A DNA stretch of 64,000 nucleotides from Brachyhypopomus gauderio (GCF_052324685.1 NC_135212.1:12821410-12885409), one strand, 5' to 3'; shown: positions 41,986 to 55,680, counted from the first letter of the stretch. Made by a program: numbers and translations. Notes: generated from the letters alone by a model not told the origin.

Positions 41986-44900
41986 CTAGGAAGTGAGACT
42001 TCTGAGCAGATCATGGACAAAACAAACTGATAATCTCCCTGGTAAGATTACATTCTACAGACGTTGTGTGGTTTGTGCTGAGATTGCTGTCAACAAATGT
42101 CTATTACAACAACCACTTAGATTCTGTAACAGTGGCGGGCTAAGAGCTGTGTTTATTAACTGTGGTGTTGACATGGAGGGTACGAGATCATAACTAATCA
42201 TAACTAACTCAAATAAAGACACAACAAAACAAGAAACCAATAACCATACAGGATAATTCAGACAAAGACAAAGAATATAACAAACACAAGAACTAGGAAC
42301 GAGAGACAATAAACAGGCATAGAAACACAGGAGCAACCAGGGATTACTACTACAGGGATTAAACACGTGAACAAGAGGGGAGGGACAGACTTAACAAGAA
42401 GGTGAGGAAGAACGGAAGACGTGGACAGGACAGACTGAGGAACATATCTAGACGAGGCTAAACAGAAGACACGGACAGGACCGACTGAAGGAGTGGCTCC
42501 ATACGTGACAGATTCTGACTACTGGGCTAACATAATAACGTTATCAAGGTTTGCCAAAAGCTGTAGATTTTTCTACTGAGGCAGTCTTGCAACATATGAA
42601 CGTAATTTATCTTGAAGCTTCGTATATCATCAGGAGAGCAGAGCTAACGAAGGTTAGAAGGAAATATAGGAATACCCTGCAACATAGATCTGTAGAGTTT
42701 TCACACTATGAATTCCAACATTTTGAGAGGGAGACTAAAAGCCCGTCACCTGGGGTCATGTTAGCAGCTGGGCAACCATCATGTGTGCAGAATTGCTCAG
42801 TGCACATGTCGCCATTTAGTTTTGACGTGTGACATCTTGGGTCAGTCCAGCACCAGGTTTTCTTTACAGTGTGGCACCTGTGCTAAATGACAGTTCTTAT
42901 TTGTCTTATTTATAAGTGTGACACGAAGAAGGTTTTGGGTGTGACTCTTTTATACATGTACACCATTACTGAGTCTGCCACATGGCCAGATGTGAGTGTG
43001 ATTGAACCATAATGGACCAGATAAAAGCAAATCCTCCTCACACACACAGCATTGTTACTTACAGAAAAATGATCATTTGTCTAGCCGATGTTCGTTAAAA
43101 CTCTTCAGCCTGGTCTGATTTTTCTTCTCCCCTATCTCCCGCTTTTGAGGGACAAGAGCCAAATTACAAATAGGTTACAAATTACAGAGGTTGTCCTTAA
43201 AGTAGAAATGAAATCTAAAATATACATTTTATGAAAATGCAGTTTTGTTTTCAATAGAATGAGAAAGAGAAAATAAATGAACTAATTCATGATCACTGGG
43301 CGATGAAGAGGTGGACTCAAGTCCTGAGAGGAGCAAGATTGAATCTGTCCAGGGTCATAGCAGGTAGGCAACCCAAACAGAACAGAAATCAACACCAAGG
43401 GACATAACAAATAAGCAAACAAAAAAAAAAACAACACAACAGATAAACAACACAACAAAGAAACAAATGCAGGATTATACAGGCAGAGAAACCAGGGTAC
43501 GTGCAGTCCTGATCAAGAGAAGACCAAACATTGGGTTTAAATGCATGACTTACGTAACAATGCGGTTGTCGTGTCATTGTGTAACATGCTAGATCCAGAT
43601 AGAACTGGTGGCTTTGAGCAGGCGTTAAGAGTGCAAGTTGCATAAGTAATCAGGGAAGACAGGTTGGATCTGTAGTGTTGGGGAATATATAATGGGTAAA
43701 ATCCATGTGGCACTGAGAATGTATTAGTGCCAGTGGGGCTGGTTAATGCAGAGATAATGAGATAACAGAGATAATATAAGAACTGCTAGCACCAGAAAGA
43801 AATCCACCTGTTTGGCACTGGGCAGAAATGCAAATTAAGCATGTCTCTTTTTGAGGCCAATTGGTTAAATCTTCTTTGTCTCTAATGACGAATAAATGGT
43901 GAAAACCCCCAAGTTGCCTGGTGGGACACAATAAACTGGGTAGTATCTGACCGGGTGAAACTACACACACACCTGCTTGCTCACTGAATCCAAACACAAA
44001 GGCACCTCACCAATAAAGTCACAAAGAGCAGGAATTAGCAGACGACTAGAATATGAGTTATGCATTGCTCCATAATGTTGTGCACTGCTCCATGACAGTC
44101 CTTGTAATTACTACACACTACAGGGTTGGACACTAAAGCACACTGAGTAATGGACACTTATAGTACTGAGATCTTTGAGTGTGAGTCAATGGCGTCACCT
44201 ACTGGTCATGATATAAGAGACACCGTGAATAACACTTGGTTAGTGTTCAAAAGCTCCTTCAGTGTAAGTCTTGAATAAGAGTAACGCTGGATCTTTATTC
44301 CAGTATTACACTTATGTTTGTTAAAGTGATCATAATAATCTTAGAGAATGTTATGCTGTGATATTTTAACCTTAATTTGTTGACTGCAGCTGACTGTCTA
44401 ATCTTAGATCTAATAATATATTGAAAATATGACACACCAAGAAAACCTTACTAGTGGCATTAGATTCAGATTACAATTATTTGTAATTATTATCAAGTGT
44501 CTCTGTGGACAGGATTAAGCAAAAGTGGTAAAACAAGCACTTTACTTAATTAGGGAAAATACAGAGATGTAGAAGTTTAAAAAGGCGAAGATTTATAACC
44601 AGTAGAAGAAAACCATTGGAAAATCCATAAACAAAGTCAAACAAACCAGAAGTATAACAACAGGCAATATGAACAATACAACACTCAAGATCCAAGTGAT
44701 GTAATTGGTGTAACTGGTGGGGCATCAGTGGGTCAAAACGCATCACATTAACATGTCCTACATACTGTAAGTCCCCCCAAGTCTCCTCAGAGGCCCATGA
44801 GCTGCTTCAGGTGGTAATGATTTTGGCAAAGGATGAGGTGCAAAGCCCGTCCACTCATCTGGGCTCAGCCAGGCGTCTGCATCATATAGGAGTGTCCGAG

Positions 44901-45626
44901 AAACAGGTGAACTGCTCTGCTAGCCGCACTGCATGCAGGCTCTCGATGGGTACAAGGGTGGTTGCTATAACTACAGAAGAGGAGCTTTGCTACACGGCAG
45001 GTTGCCATAACTACAGAAGAGGAGCTTTGCTACACGGCAGGTTGCCATAACTACAGAAGAGGAGCTTTGCTAGAAGGCAGGTTGCCATGACTACAGAAGC
45101 CTGGGTACAGGCCCTCCCTCGACTGATGACTGATGATCCCTCGACTGATGACTGATGACGATTGATCTACAGCACATTGGTGTTTTGTCCTCTTTGTTCT
45201 GAATTAGTGAGGCTACAAGACCAGATCCCACCTTGTCCAATCAGATGTGCATTAATGGATAACTGATGGGCATTGTATCTTTTTCAGCAGATCTACAGGT
45301 TCTGTAAATTATAGATAGTATCTATGTTACAAGTATATAACCAAATTGAGTTTTGTAATTAGGAGCTCAAATCAGGTTACTGGTTTGCATGAGCCAGTGA
45401 GCTGAGATTATTGAGACTAACATTATTGCTATTCAATTCAGCATATTCCTTGCTTGAAACACATTAATTGGAGCCTTTATAACCTAAAGTCTTTTTAACC
45501 TAAAGCAGCAGTGATAAAGCTGTGTGTATTGTCTCAGTCATTTACAGGTGTGACCTCCTCCTCTTATTCTAATATATTTCAGGTTTGTGCACCTGGCCTT
45601 TCCCATCAGCATCATCCAGAGGCTGC
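41986..45626. other. Intergenic region LGALS3BP-TSPAN10, first part
   Basis: No gene recognised. Short ORFs (for example 42551-42832) have no family signature. A 40-bp tandem triplication is at 44961-45099. The rest looks like unique or aged sequence with A-rich tails near 43410-43470. Confidence 0.5.
44961..45099. repeat. 40-bp tandem repeat, about 3.5 copies
   Basis: The unit GTTGCCATAACTACAGAAGA plus GGAGCTTTGCTACACGGCAG repeats with few differences. Confidence 0.93.
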
Positions 45627-46655
45627 CAAACACACCCTACAACCACAAACCTGCTACAGTCTAAACCCAACACACCCTACAACCACGAACCTGCTACAGT
45701 CTAAACCCAACTCACCCTACGACCACGAACTTGCTACAGTCTAAACCAAACACACCCTACGACCACGAACCTGCTACTGTCTAAGCCCAACATGCCCTAC
45801 GACCACGAACCTGCTACTGTCTAAACCCAACACACCCTACAACCAAGAACCTGCTACTGTCTAAACCCAACTCACCCTACAACCACGAACCTGCTACAGT
45901 CTAAACCCAACACACCCTACAACCACGAACCTGCTACAGTCTAAACCCAACTCACCCTACGACCACGAACTTGCTACAGTCTAAACCAAACACACCCTAC
46001 AACCACGAACCTGCTACTGTCTAAGCCCAACACACCCTACGACCACGAACCTGCTACTGTCTAAGCCCAACACACCCTACGACCACGAACCTGCTACTGT
46101 CTAAACCCAACACACCCTACGACCACGAACCTGCTACTGTCTAAACCCAACACACCCTACAACCAAGAACCTGCTACTGTCTAAATCCAACTCACCCTAC
46201 GACCATGAACCTGCTACAGTCTAAACCAAACACATCCTACGACCAAGAGTCTGCTACAGTCTAAACCCAACACACTCTACGACCACGAACCTGCTACAGT
46301 CTAAACCCAACACACCCTACGACCACGAACCTGCTACTGTCTAAACCCAACACACCCTACAACCAAGAACCTGCTACTGTCTAAACCCAACTCACCCTAC
46401 GACCACGAACCTGCTACTGTCAAATCCCAACACACCCTACGACCACGAACCTGTTACTGTCTAAGCCCAACACACCCTACGACCACGAACCTGCTACAGT
46501 CTAAGCCCAACACACCCTATGGCCATGAACCTGCTACTGTCAAAACCCAACACACCCTACGACCATGAACCTGCAACTGTCAAAACCCAACACACCCTAC
46601 GACTACGAACCTCCAACTGTCAAAGCCCAACACACCTTACAATCACAAACCTGCT
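45627..46655. repeat. 40-bp minisatellite, about 25.7 copies
   Basis: The unit is CTAAACCCAACACACCCTAC plus GACCACGAACCTGCTACTGT. Copies vary at a few fixed positions (ACAGT/ACTGT, AAACCC/AAGCCC, CAACAC/CAACTC, ACGACC/ACAACC), giving a variant-repeat pattern along the array. Terminal copies are the most diverged. Confidence 0.97.
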
Positions 46656-48315
46656 CACCTGGTGTCGCTACATTTAGCCTATTTAGATAAGATTATCAAG
46701 AATTGTTGGCATTTTCCTGTTTATTATGACATCCTGTATGATATCTTTTGTTATTTAGGTATTAGTATGTCTTACTTTGTGTGGGCTTGTTTGCATGGAT
46801 CTGCTGCAAAATAAGTCTCAGCCGGACTTTCCAGCAACATGTCACAACATGTGTTGTAAAAAGCGATAAATAACATTACCGGTACCCTGACTTGACTTTC
46901 CCTGAATGGATAAAAGTTGGTTGGCTGGTTGTATTTTGTGATGGCCTTCTACGCCTGCTGAGCTGTACACGACACAGTGGTGGTGACTGTCACACACTTG
47001 TTTGCTTTGAATATGTTTATACACAGTGGACAAACTGATTGAAGAGGATATTTACATTATTATGCTTCTGTGCACAACTGGGTTACAAAAAATATATTCT
47101 ATTAGATTACGGATTACCATTAAAATGTATCTGTATCATAACCCAACAGATTGCTATATTAGGGTATCCATACTTAAAAGGGAGGAGGAGAACAGATAAC
47201 CATTTAAACTTATTTATTTATTATACTTACCAGAAGATGACCAATAACAGTTATCTTCAAAGCCTATATGGCCAGATAATCTTATTCCAATCCATTCAGA
47301 TATGTTCCTATAAATCCATTTTCACTAGACAGCTTACAGTAGTTCTGATGTAGCCATGTTTTATATATAAAAATGGCATTTTAACAAGGCAGCTGTCTAT
47401 TCCACATGTGGGACTTGAGTCTAATGCTCTATAAACTCTATAATTCTGTCAGATTTAGTTTTAGTTTTATTAGATTTACAGGCCTAAAGAGTTGTTTGAT
47501 TGGATAGTAGGTTGTGGGGTGGGAGCAGAAGGAAATGTTTTATGTCACAAAAATGCTGCACACGGACAAAACGGATAATGAAACAAACAAATATAATATA
47601 ATAAATAACCAAACAAAATATCACATCCCAAGCCTTAAAGCATCGGCTGTGTTTGGACCTCTTAGGCCTTGTTAAGGATTCTAAACATAGCGCAGAAGGT
47701 AAACTTCATGAACTCTTTGGCGTTTTGCTGTGCTCAGCAGCTGTCTGGTCAGTGGTTTTCATGCTCTATCACTCGTGGTGTATGGAAAGGCAGGAACCAT
47801 AACGACTTTACAGTCAAAATAGATTTTACAGACAAAATAGAATTAGGTCTGATAACACAATTGTGTCCTAGACTACATACAAAGAAAACCTACAAATCTG
47901 GTTTTCATAAAAGAAAACAGAGGCAGGATAGAAAGGAGGGAAAGAGAACTCTGGGGTGAGCCCATATCCATTCCTGTGGTTATGCTTCAATACCACCGCG
48001 ATCATCAGTGCTACAAACTGCACAACACAAAATTAGAAATAACACGATTTATTATTTTTTGTTTGCATAGCCTTCCACACCATTGCAATATTAAATTAAT
48101 TCGAAAATGAAACTAATATTTGTTATTGGGCTAATAATTAGCCTTGTACTTTACTGTGCCCATAATTTAGTGCTGTCTCCCTGCTCTCAGTACATGGCTG
48201 ACACCAGAACTAATCATGACCCTTGACCCATACAGTAGCCTACAACTCTAGGTTCAAGGGTCTCCTTGAATCTGGAACATTCATTTTACAGTGAGATTAG
48301 CAGGTGGCAACAACG
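46656..48315. other. Intergenic region 3' of TSPAN10
   Basis: No gene recognised. A short ACATGTCACAACATGTGTTG palindromic segment at 46840-46860 resembles the tail of the dispersed repeat described at 51668. ORFs at 47039 and 47669 are isoleucine/lysine-rich and look non-coding. Confidence 0.5.
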
Positions 48316-50381
48316 TTAAGGTCTGTGCGTCCTGTGGCCTTGCGAGATCTTGCTCCAGTGGATCCTGTCGAGCAGGTGTGCCGTAAAGAACAGCGTGAGA
48401 ATCTGGAGGCCCAGCAGGACAACGGCCACCGTGCCTATGAGACCGGAGTGGTACTCCACCCAGCGGTAGAGGGATCCCAGGCAGCCCCCCAGGAACACCA
48501 CCCTGTGGGCGGAGAGCTCGTCCAGGCGGAGAGCGCCCACCCCGCACTGCGAGTTCCACACGCTGCCGTTCTCCAGCGGGTCCACACAGCAGGACGGGGG
48601 CACACCGCACGCCAGCACCCCGGGAGCCGAACAGTTGAAGTAGCTGTTGGAGGGTTGGGGGTATTCAGGCACAAAATGTTGGGCAGCGTTCAGACATGGA
48701 TTACGTGTTGGGTTTACATTACATGGTTTGCTACTCTGATAAAATCCGATGGACTACATAATGTTATGGAGCTATGACACTATCAACACTAGATGGCGCA
48801 AAAGAGGTGAAAACTATAAAGCTGCAAATGTTTTAATTCTGCAAGTGTAGATATCCAACTCGCGAGTGCAAATGTGAAACTCACAAGCACATAAAGAATA
48901 ACTGCATTTATCATCATATCATGCTTAATATATTACATTTTTTATTGTTGTGTTCCTTCTCAATACGATAGTTGTCCTCACATGCTAAATACATTAACTG
49001 CTCCGTGCTCACGTTTTGACAAGGGTGTGGTTTTGGCAGTATGAGAGCGGACTCGTGGCTGTTTCTGTCAGAATGCTATTAATTGTGACTGATCACACCC
49101 TATGAAAAGCTTCTCCAAAAGAGGAAGATGGTAGATGAATAGGAATGTAGACACTTCAGTTGGGTTTGAGAAGAAAGAAGCATATGAGGACAATAAAATT
49201 CAAAATGTTAAAACCTGCAGGTTTGTATTTTCATCATGTAGATTTGCGCCCTCTAGAGGTGACATTGTCATAGCCCCATAATGTCTGTCAGGTTTTATTA
49301 GAGTAGTAACCCAGGGCACTCGGTCACTGCTTCCACAGTGTGTGAAGCTTACATAAACGGTTACACAAGGCTTGGAGTGTCGCCTTCTGGATTAGGAACA
49401 GTGCATGACATCATCTCTTTTCTATTTGCTTTGTACTGGTCTACGCTCATCTCGCCTAGCTGAGGGTTTCTGATACTCTTTATTTCATCCACTCCCTCAC
49501 CTGTTAGTCTCCCAGTCTCGATAGTTATCCGCCCCACAGCACTGAAGTCCCACCTGCATCTCGTCTGTGATGAACCTGAGGTCTACGTCGTCCTGGTAGT
49601 GGGCGATGGCCCCCAGCATGGCGGCACGCAGCACGCCTACGATTTGATCCTGCAGACTGTAGGCCAAGATGCCAATCAGCACCTGGGCGGTGAAAACAGC
49701 CAGCAGGGCGGTGCCAAAGGCCCGGAGTAGGCAGCTGTTCTCCCGCAGGGCTCCCGCACAGCCCGCCGTGCACAGCAGAGCGAGGGCAAGGCCGAAGGTG
49801 GTCAGCAGCAGCATGGGGTCGGTGCCCAGCCCCGCGAGCCTCTCCTGGGTGAGGGACTGCTTCTCCACCAGACCCCAGAGCCCCAGGCCCAGAATACTCA
49901 GGCCCAGTGCCCCGACGAGCAGGTTGGGGGTGACCAGGATATATTTCAGAAGGTAGTTGGTGGAGCCACAGGGTTGGAGGTGGCTGGTGGGCCAGCTCGA
50001 GAACATCCAGGAGGGTTCTCTGCTTCGTTCCCCGTGGCTGAAGGAACTTGACTCGGTTTTTCCCTCTGAACTGTCATCTGTGTCAATGTATGGAGGAGCA
50101 GAGAAGGTGTCCTTCTGGAGGTTCCCATGCTGATGTGAGGAAAATAAAACATTCCTTATTCATAAAGGTTTTGTTCATTTCTATTTTCTGAGACAACTGT
50201 CGTCAACGTTAAGAGAAGATGGCTGAAACAAAACCATCAGAACACTATCCAGCTCTAATAGACTGAGAACCATAGACAGAAACTACCTCACCTTCTGTAT
50301 GAGTGGTCTGCTCTCCTCCCGTGCACTCGACCTCCGGTCCCAGAGGAAAGGAAACCGTCTTGAAAGTGAAAAACGGCCCAT
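48316..50381 (-). CDS. tspan10: Tetraspanin-10 (oculospanin), 3 exons
   Basis: Four-pass membrane protein of the TspanC8 group, which in mammals escorts ADAM10 and is enriched in pigment cells and retinal pigment epithelium. Exons: 50292-50381, 49501-50129, 48316-48643, in total 1047 bp and 348 residues. The N-terminus is MGRFSLSRRFPFLWDRRSSA. Four hydrophobic segments are visible (YILVTPNLLVGALGLSILGL; MLLLTTFGLALALLC; ALLAVFTAQVLIGILAY; LIGTVAVVLLGLQILTLFF). The large loop has QCCG, NCSAPGVLAC, PPSCC, QCG and GGC, that is eight cysteines as expected for TspanC8. AIAHYQDDVDLRFI and YFNCSAPGVLAC closely match human TSPAN10. Splice phases at 49501 (AAC AG) and 48643 (C TAC) rebuild NSYFNC. Confidence 0.94.
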
Positions 50382-50526
50382 CTCATATTGTTGGTAGACT
50401 CTTCACCAACGCAGGCGATCGGCGCGAGATTTGACAGCTGACTGCAAAGGCAAGCGATGAGGAGTCAAAAACTCCCCCGACAGACACGACGGCCGAGTGG
50501 AGAGTGTTCAGCTGGGAGCAGCTTCA

Positions 50527-50534
50527 TCATGTGA
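50527..50534 (-). promoter_or_regulatory. MITF-type E-box upstream of TSPAN10
   Basis: TCATGTGA (reverse TCACATGA) lies 146 bp upstream of the TSPAN10 start codon. This is the 8-bp core preferred by MITF/TFE factors. TSPAN10 is a pigment-cell gene in mammals, so the site fits, but a single 8-mer is weak evidence. Confidence 0.4.
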
Positions 50535-50564
50535 GAGTCACACTGCTGAGATTAGAGAGAGAGA

Positions 50565-50594
50565 GTGTGTGTGTGTGTGTGGGGGGGGGGGGGC
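50565..50594. repeat. (GT)n followed by a G homopolymer
   Basis: GT repeats run into about 13 G residues just upstream of TSPAN10. A C homopolymer of about 16 follows at 50770-50786. Confidence 0.85.
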
Positions 50595-51667
50595 TGCTGC
50601 TGGTGGTGGTGGGGGTAACGAGGTCTGAACAAGGTCTGAACGAGGTCCTGCTGTTCTGAGGGGCAACTAACACAATGTTAATGCATACAATATATCCCAA
50701 AATAGCATAACATTATGTTTTAAAGAACTCAAATTGCAATATGATGTGAATCTCAGCAAATACAAGTGAACCCCCCCCCCCCCCCCGTATATGATTAACC
50801 AGAGTGTATTTACACTCACAAGTACTAAATGTTCAACGACATCAAAAGTAAAATAAAAAACTATGCAATGATGTAAGAAGCAATGACCCCGAGAAGACAT
50901 TTCAGATTGCTCTAGAAACTTACGGTGTCATGCATTAAGCTAAGAGTGTCGTAGTTAATCCTGTATTTCATCTCACATGGCAAGTGAAATTCCAGACGGC
51001 AGTGAACTCTAAAGTCGCATCAGTTAATCTGTCACAGCCCGTGCTGAGCTATGAAAATGAGAGGCACCTGTTGGCAGGACGGCTCCAGTCCACTGGTGCG
51101 TTTCACCGAGCTGATCAGCAGCAAGAGGAATGAGCCCTCAATATGACCATATGAAGCAATCTCATGTGATTATACACCCAGAAGCCCTGCACCCTCTAAA
51201 GTACACTTAAGTACCCTTAAGAGGGAGCCTGTGACGCTGGGGTCGCGGCGAAGGACGAGACACGGAATCCCTCTTTTGCAACTGACGTCACTATTAATAA
51301 ACACGTATATTGTGCAATAGCGCACGATAAACATACAGTCTTCCAACACAACGTGCAGACTTAGACAACGACGAGCACAGGACACTGCGATATAACACAC
51401 GACATAACCCTAACCACGGAGATCCACTGACGCAGACGATGCACGTGGACAACGTATACACACGCCCAAAAGGGAGGGGCCGGGGTCCTCAACGTGACAG
51501 AGCCTCTTAAGATTAAAGGGATAAATGGAAACCAATATGTCATCAGTCATTAGAAGAGTAAAACAGTCTGTAAGGCACATGGTAAATTTAAACATTGTCA
51601 AACTCTACACAAGGAAACACTACAAAGCTAACCAATAACAAAAAAATATCCACAACCCACAATCAGA
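50595..51667. other. Intergenic, TSPAN10 upstream
   Basis: No gene seen. It contains the C homopolymer at 50770-50786. The minus-strand ORFs at 51170-51601 show no known motif. Confidence 0.5.
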
Positions 51668-51850
51668 TTCATAGTCAAAGTCAAATTTATATAGCACAAC
51701 ACATGTTGTCACAAAGCAGCTTTACAAGCGCATGGGTCCAGATCCCCAATTAGCAAGCCAGGGGTGACAGTGGCAAATAAAACCTCCCTAGGTGAGGATT
51801 AAGAAGAAACCTTGGGAGGACCAAGACTCAAAATGGACCCCATCCATCCA
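51668..51850 (-). repeat. Dispersed fish repeat fragment (copy 2)
   Basis: Reverse of the family seen at 39040 and 63255. The minus strand reads AAGGTTTCTTCTTAATCC, CTTGTAAAGCTGCTTTGTGA, CAACATGTGTTG and ends TATATAAATTTGACTTTGAC. Related sequence may continue to about 52040. Confidence 0.65.
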
Positions 51851-52138
51851 CGGCCTCGGCACATCCACTGGATAGCTAGACCATCTTCTAGGTGCTTTTA
51901 TGGAATTATCTTTGTAGGAGCATGTAACCAGAATACAAAACACAGGACTAGGGACCTGGAGGTGACCACAGTCATGAGGGTCACTGAGACGTTGCTTTAC
52001 ACCCAAATCATCATCACAACTAGAGTGAACACATGACATGGCTGGATGACAGAATCAACATCTCATACCAGAAGACTCAATGACGGGTCAATGACCAGTT
52101 AATATGTAGAATATTAACTGAAGACTTCTTAATAGGTG

Positions 52139-52382
52139 AGTCCTAACTCTTTAAAACAAAACTCGGATCTTACCTTTTAAAATAAAGCTCAGTTGTAACC
52201 TTTAAAATGAAAACCCTAACCTTGAAAAATAAAACATAAACCTAACCACTAAAAATAAATCTCGATCCTAATCTTTTAAAATAATAAACTGAAATAAAGC
52301 TCAGTCCTAATCTTTTAAAATAAGCCTCATTCTTTACCTTTTATAATAAAACTCGGTTCTAATCCTTTAAAATAAAGCTCTG
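52139..52382. repeat. Degenerate AAAATAAAGCTC-type tandem array
   Basis: About seven imperfect 30-35-bp units containing CTTTTAAAATAAAGCTC and TCCTAATC. Copies are strongly diverged. Confidence 0.75.
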
Positions 52383-52996
52383 TCATGGCTTTTTACTATG
52401 GACCCTAGTCCCACTCACTGAAGCTGTTTACAGAAGCACCTGCAGTCTGTCTCTTATCACTGTGATGTGGGTGTGGCTTCAAACCTTCAGATACCATCTC
52501 ACCCACTCAGGAATACAAGCAGGACTTTGGTGATGTTCATTATGTTTCTAGGGTGTTTAGGTCGTACACACATGCAGAGCATGATTTTATATATTCCAGT
52601 CAAATTAACATATAACTACACAGTATCTCTAAATTATTTTCATTTTCTCCTGATGTTTGATGTTTTCCATATGGAGTCAGTTGCAGGGTAGATGGGGTGG
52701 TGATTAATTGGGCTTTGGTGAGCGGACCCACCACTTTTCTCCATGTTTTGCTCATATGAATGAGACCCATATGCTGCTTCTGGCAAAGTAGCAAAGTGGT
52801 TTGATGATTTGAACACATGACCTTGTGTTCACATCACTCATTCACCAGCTGAAGCACTAAACTGAGAATAAAATATGGAAAAATACTTGCTATATACATT
52901 CCTGGAATATCTATTTAACATTCCTTCCTTCCATAACAAAAAATAAAACCATTATCTAGAGCAAGGCTTTGCATATGTCTTTTACCCTCTTTGAAT

Positions 52997-52997
<1 letters not shown>

Positions 52998-53077
<80 letters not shown>
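52998..53077. repeat. (CA)40 microsatellite
   Basis: An uninterrupted 80-bp CA run. Confidence 0.97.
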
Positions 53078-53079
<2 letters not shown>

Positions 53080-54079
53080 TACATAGACAGAGAGGAAAAA
53101 ATAATCAGTGTGACAGTAATTAATTCACCTGCCTCTCCAGAGGCGTTTGAGGTTCCTGCACTGAAGCTCGGTGTCTGGAAAGTCTCTCATCTCGTCATAA
53201 TTCAGAGCTGCTGGCACTGAGACCAAATCTAATTTTCCTCTCTGTGCTCGTGCTCCTTTTGAAGAGGCATTCACAAGGCTAGGGAGCTTTCTCGTCATCT
53301 CTTTCTCTTCATCCCTTTCTTTTCATCACCTTTCCTTTATCCCCTTTTCTTCATCTATTTAAGTGCATCTCATTTCTGAGGCTAATACAGTAAGACTAAC
53401 TACAGTTAATGCAGTAAAACTACAATAAGTCTTAGTATCACTGCTCCCACACATTAGTAATTGGAGTTATAAAGGTCTAATGTCTTTGTCTTGATGAGGT
53501 GGGACTAATGAGAGGCTGCAACATCTCTGTAGTGCCAGCTGTATACTGCAGCTAGAGCTACCTAGGAGGTAACATCTCCATGTAACAGGAGCATTGAGAA
53601 CTAACACGGAGATCTTCAGGCTGGCTGGACCTTCTGATTAGGAGAACGAAGAAACAGCACCAGCAAACTAAAAACACTAAAAGATATTCCTTCTTGTTGG
53701 CATCCGTAGGTCGAGGCACGTCGCCATTATTTCCAAGAGCCCACGTCAGCCTGCTCAACCCCTGGCCAGTGGGGTCCCTCGCTGAGCTGGATGTGGGCAG
53801 GACTAGAGCTGAGGGCTCGTGTGTGAGACCACTCGCCAGAAAATTAGACCTGAACTGCAATAACAGACAAGGTACCTTGAGTTTGGATGATTGATGTCCA
53901 GAGAAATTTCTAGATTGGATGAATGTTCTGGAATGAGACGTTTAAATGGATAGACAGAAACAATAGTCAAAAAAATATTTCTGAGATCTTCACTGTATGT
54001 GGAGAAAAGTACCCAGATATACATTCAATGTCTAGATAGACAGCTGCAGTTTCCAGTTAATGATACAGTACACAGATAC
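53078..54079. other. Intergenic spacer, no gene recognised
   Basis: A plus-strand frame around 53694-53894 (VGRGTSPLFPRAHVSLLNPW) is open but short and unlike any family I know. It may be an old repeat. Nothing else supports a gene. Confidence 0.45.
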
Positions 54080-54590
54080 AGCACCCAGATCCCAGATATA
54101 TTAATCTCAGGGACACTATACGTGCTCAAACTGCCTCTTCACACTACGGCCATCAGGGAGACGTTACAAGAGTGTGAAGTCCAGAACAACCAGGTTCACA
54201 AACTTTTACCCACAAACCATCAGGTTTGTGAATGATTCCATCATCACACTGGTTGAACCCTGGCTCACACAGACACTACACATGCACCCATTCTACTGCT
54301 TTATGTTATTATTCCTACCGTCACACTACTATAATGCACAAGAACTTTCGCTTGCACTTCTGACAGATTCTGCTGTCTACTGTTTGCAATGGTGCACAGA
54401 CACTTAATTTCCATTTTAGCTCTAGTGTCATAACAGCTGTAGTTTAATCTCTTTTAAAGTGTTTTTTCAAAGTTTGTATCAATGAGAGTAGTCTTTGTCT
54501 TGATAGCTTGCATGTTTAGAGGAGGACCAGCAAAGAATTTTATTGCAGTGTAATAACAATAAAACACTTGAATATTGTATCTCAAATAGT
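54080..54590 (+). mobile_element. LINE 3'-end fragment
   Basis: The plus strand carries a decayed C-terminal stretch (RVKSRTTRFTN, FYPQTIRF in shifted frames) and then a non-coding tail ending in TGTAATAACAATAAAACACTTG, the style of fish non-LTR 3' UTRs. The body is missing, so it is 5'-truncated. The clade is uncertain. Confidence 0.5.
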
Positions 54591-55680
54591 GTATTACAGT
54601 ATTAATTATAAGCATTTAGTTTTTGAAGAGGCGTTGGGGGTAAACAGTAATAATGACATCAGGCCCATAAAAATGTTGCCAGAACCTGTAGAGACTAGAT
54701 GAGGCAGGATGGACACAAGTGCAGGAGATCTTAAACTTACATTTACAACACACGAGGATTACCACAATTAAGAAAACATCAAACATAGACAAACCAAACA
54801 AGACTACTGACAACAACCACATGATACTGACTACAGTTACAGATACCTCAAAGAACAAAGAGACATCTTAAATATACAGCAACAAACAAGACACAGATAT
54901 ACAAATCAAGAGACAACAGGACAAACCACAAGCAAGAACAAACCAGGCAAAGAGACAGAACAGAACCACTGACTGGGAACTTACACAAGAAGACACACAC
55001 ACAAAATAACTAGTAAAACTGGAACTCTGAACATTTATACAAGACACACTCAAACAGGGCTAAGTGTAGCACTACATGCAATGACCAGCAAAATGACAGG
55101 TCAAGCACAGGGTGTGAAGGCAGACACAAAATGGTATTTCAAAATAAGAGGAAAGCCAAGAAATAAAATCTAAACCAGAGGGGTTGCCAAGGGAAACATA
55201 ACAGAGCCCTCTTCATCGCTGACCATACATCTATGTACTGCTTTTAGGTTTACTAATTGATAAGATAAATATTCAGACACGTGTTCAGATATATTTAGCT
55301 CATCAATTAGTACACCCTCGTCTTCACAGTCACAATGATTCATGTATTCCTTAAAACTCTACAGAGTTCTGATCCTTTGGGAAATCACCTTCACTCTTAA
55401 ACCCATATCCTGTGTTTTGTCATTATTTATATCCATACAACATTTATACCAGACACGGCTGAGTGGCTATGACAAGTGAAGTCAAAGGCACTGCGATTTA
55501 GTGGGAACATTCCTATAAATTCACTCGAGGCTTCATATCTCAGAGAAGATCTACATCCTCACTGTCATCTTCTGTCTCGTTAGACTTGAATGAGATTACA
55601 ACTGTCTGCAAGTTTTATATCTTGACATTAAGGTCATTCTTCACACTGTACTGATGAGATGTGTTCCCTGGTCTTGTTCA
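54591..55680. other. Intergenic spacer, no gene recognised
   Basis: A/C-rich plus strand (54680-55040, many ACA motifs). The long minus-strand ORFs there are compositional. Nothing else is visible. Confidence 0.45.

Noticed and set aside
42551-42832. A 93-codon plus-strand ORF after LGALS3BP
   Set aside because: No start context, splice partners or recognisable family. ORFs of this size occur by chance across the window.
45627-46655. CRISPR-like repeat array
   Set aside because: Units are contiguous with no unique spacers, and the context is a vertebrate genome, so this is a minisatellite.
53694-53894. Plus-strand ORF with VGRGTSPLFPRAHVSLLNPW
   Set aside because: Open for only 66 codons with no supporting splice or motif signal. 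It may be part of a repeat, but this could not be shown.
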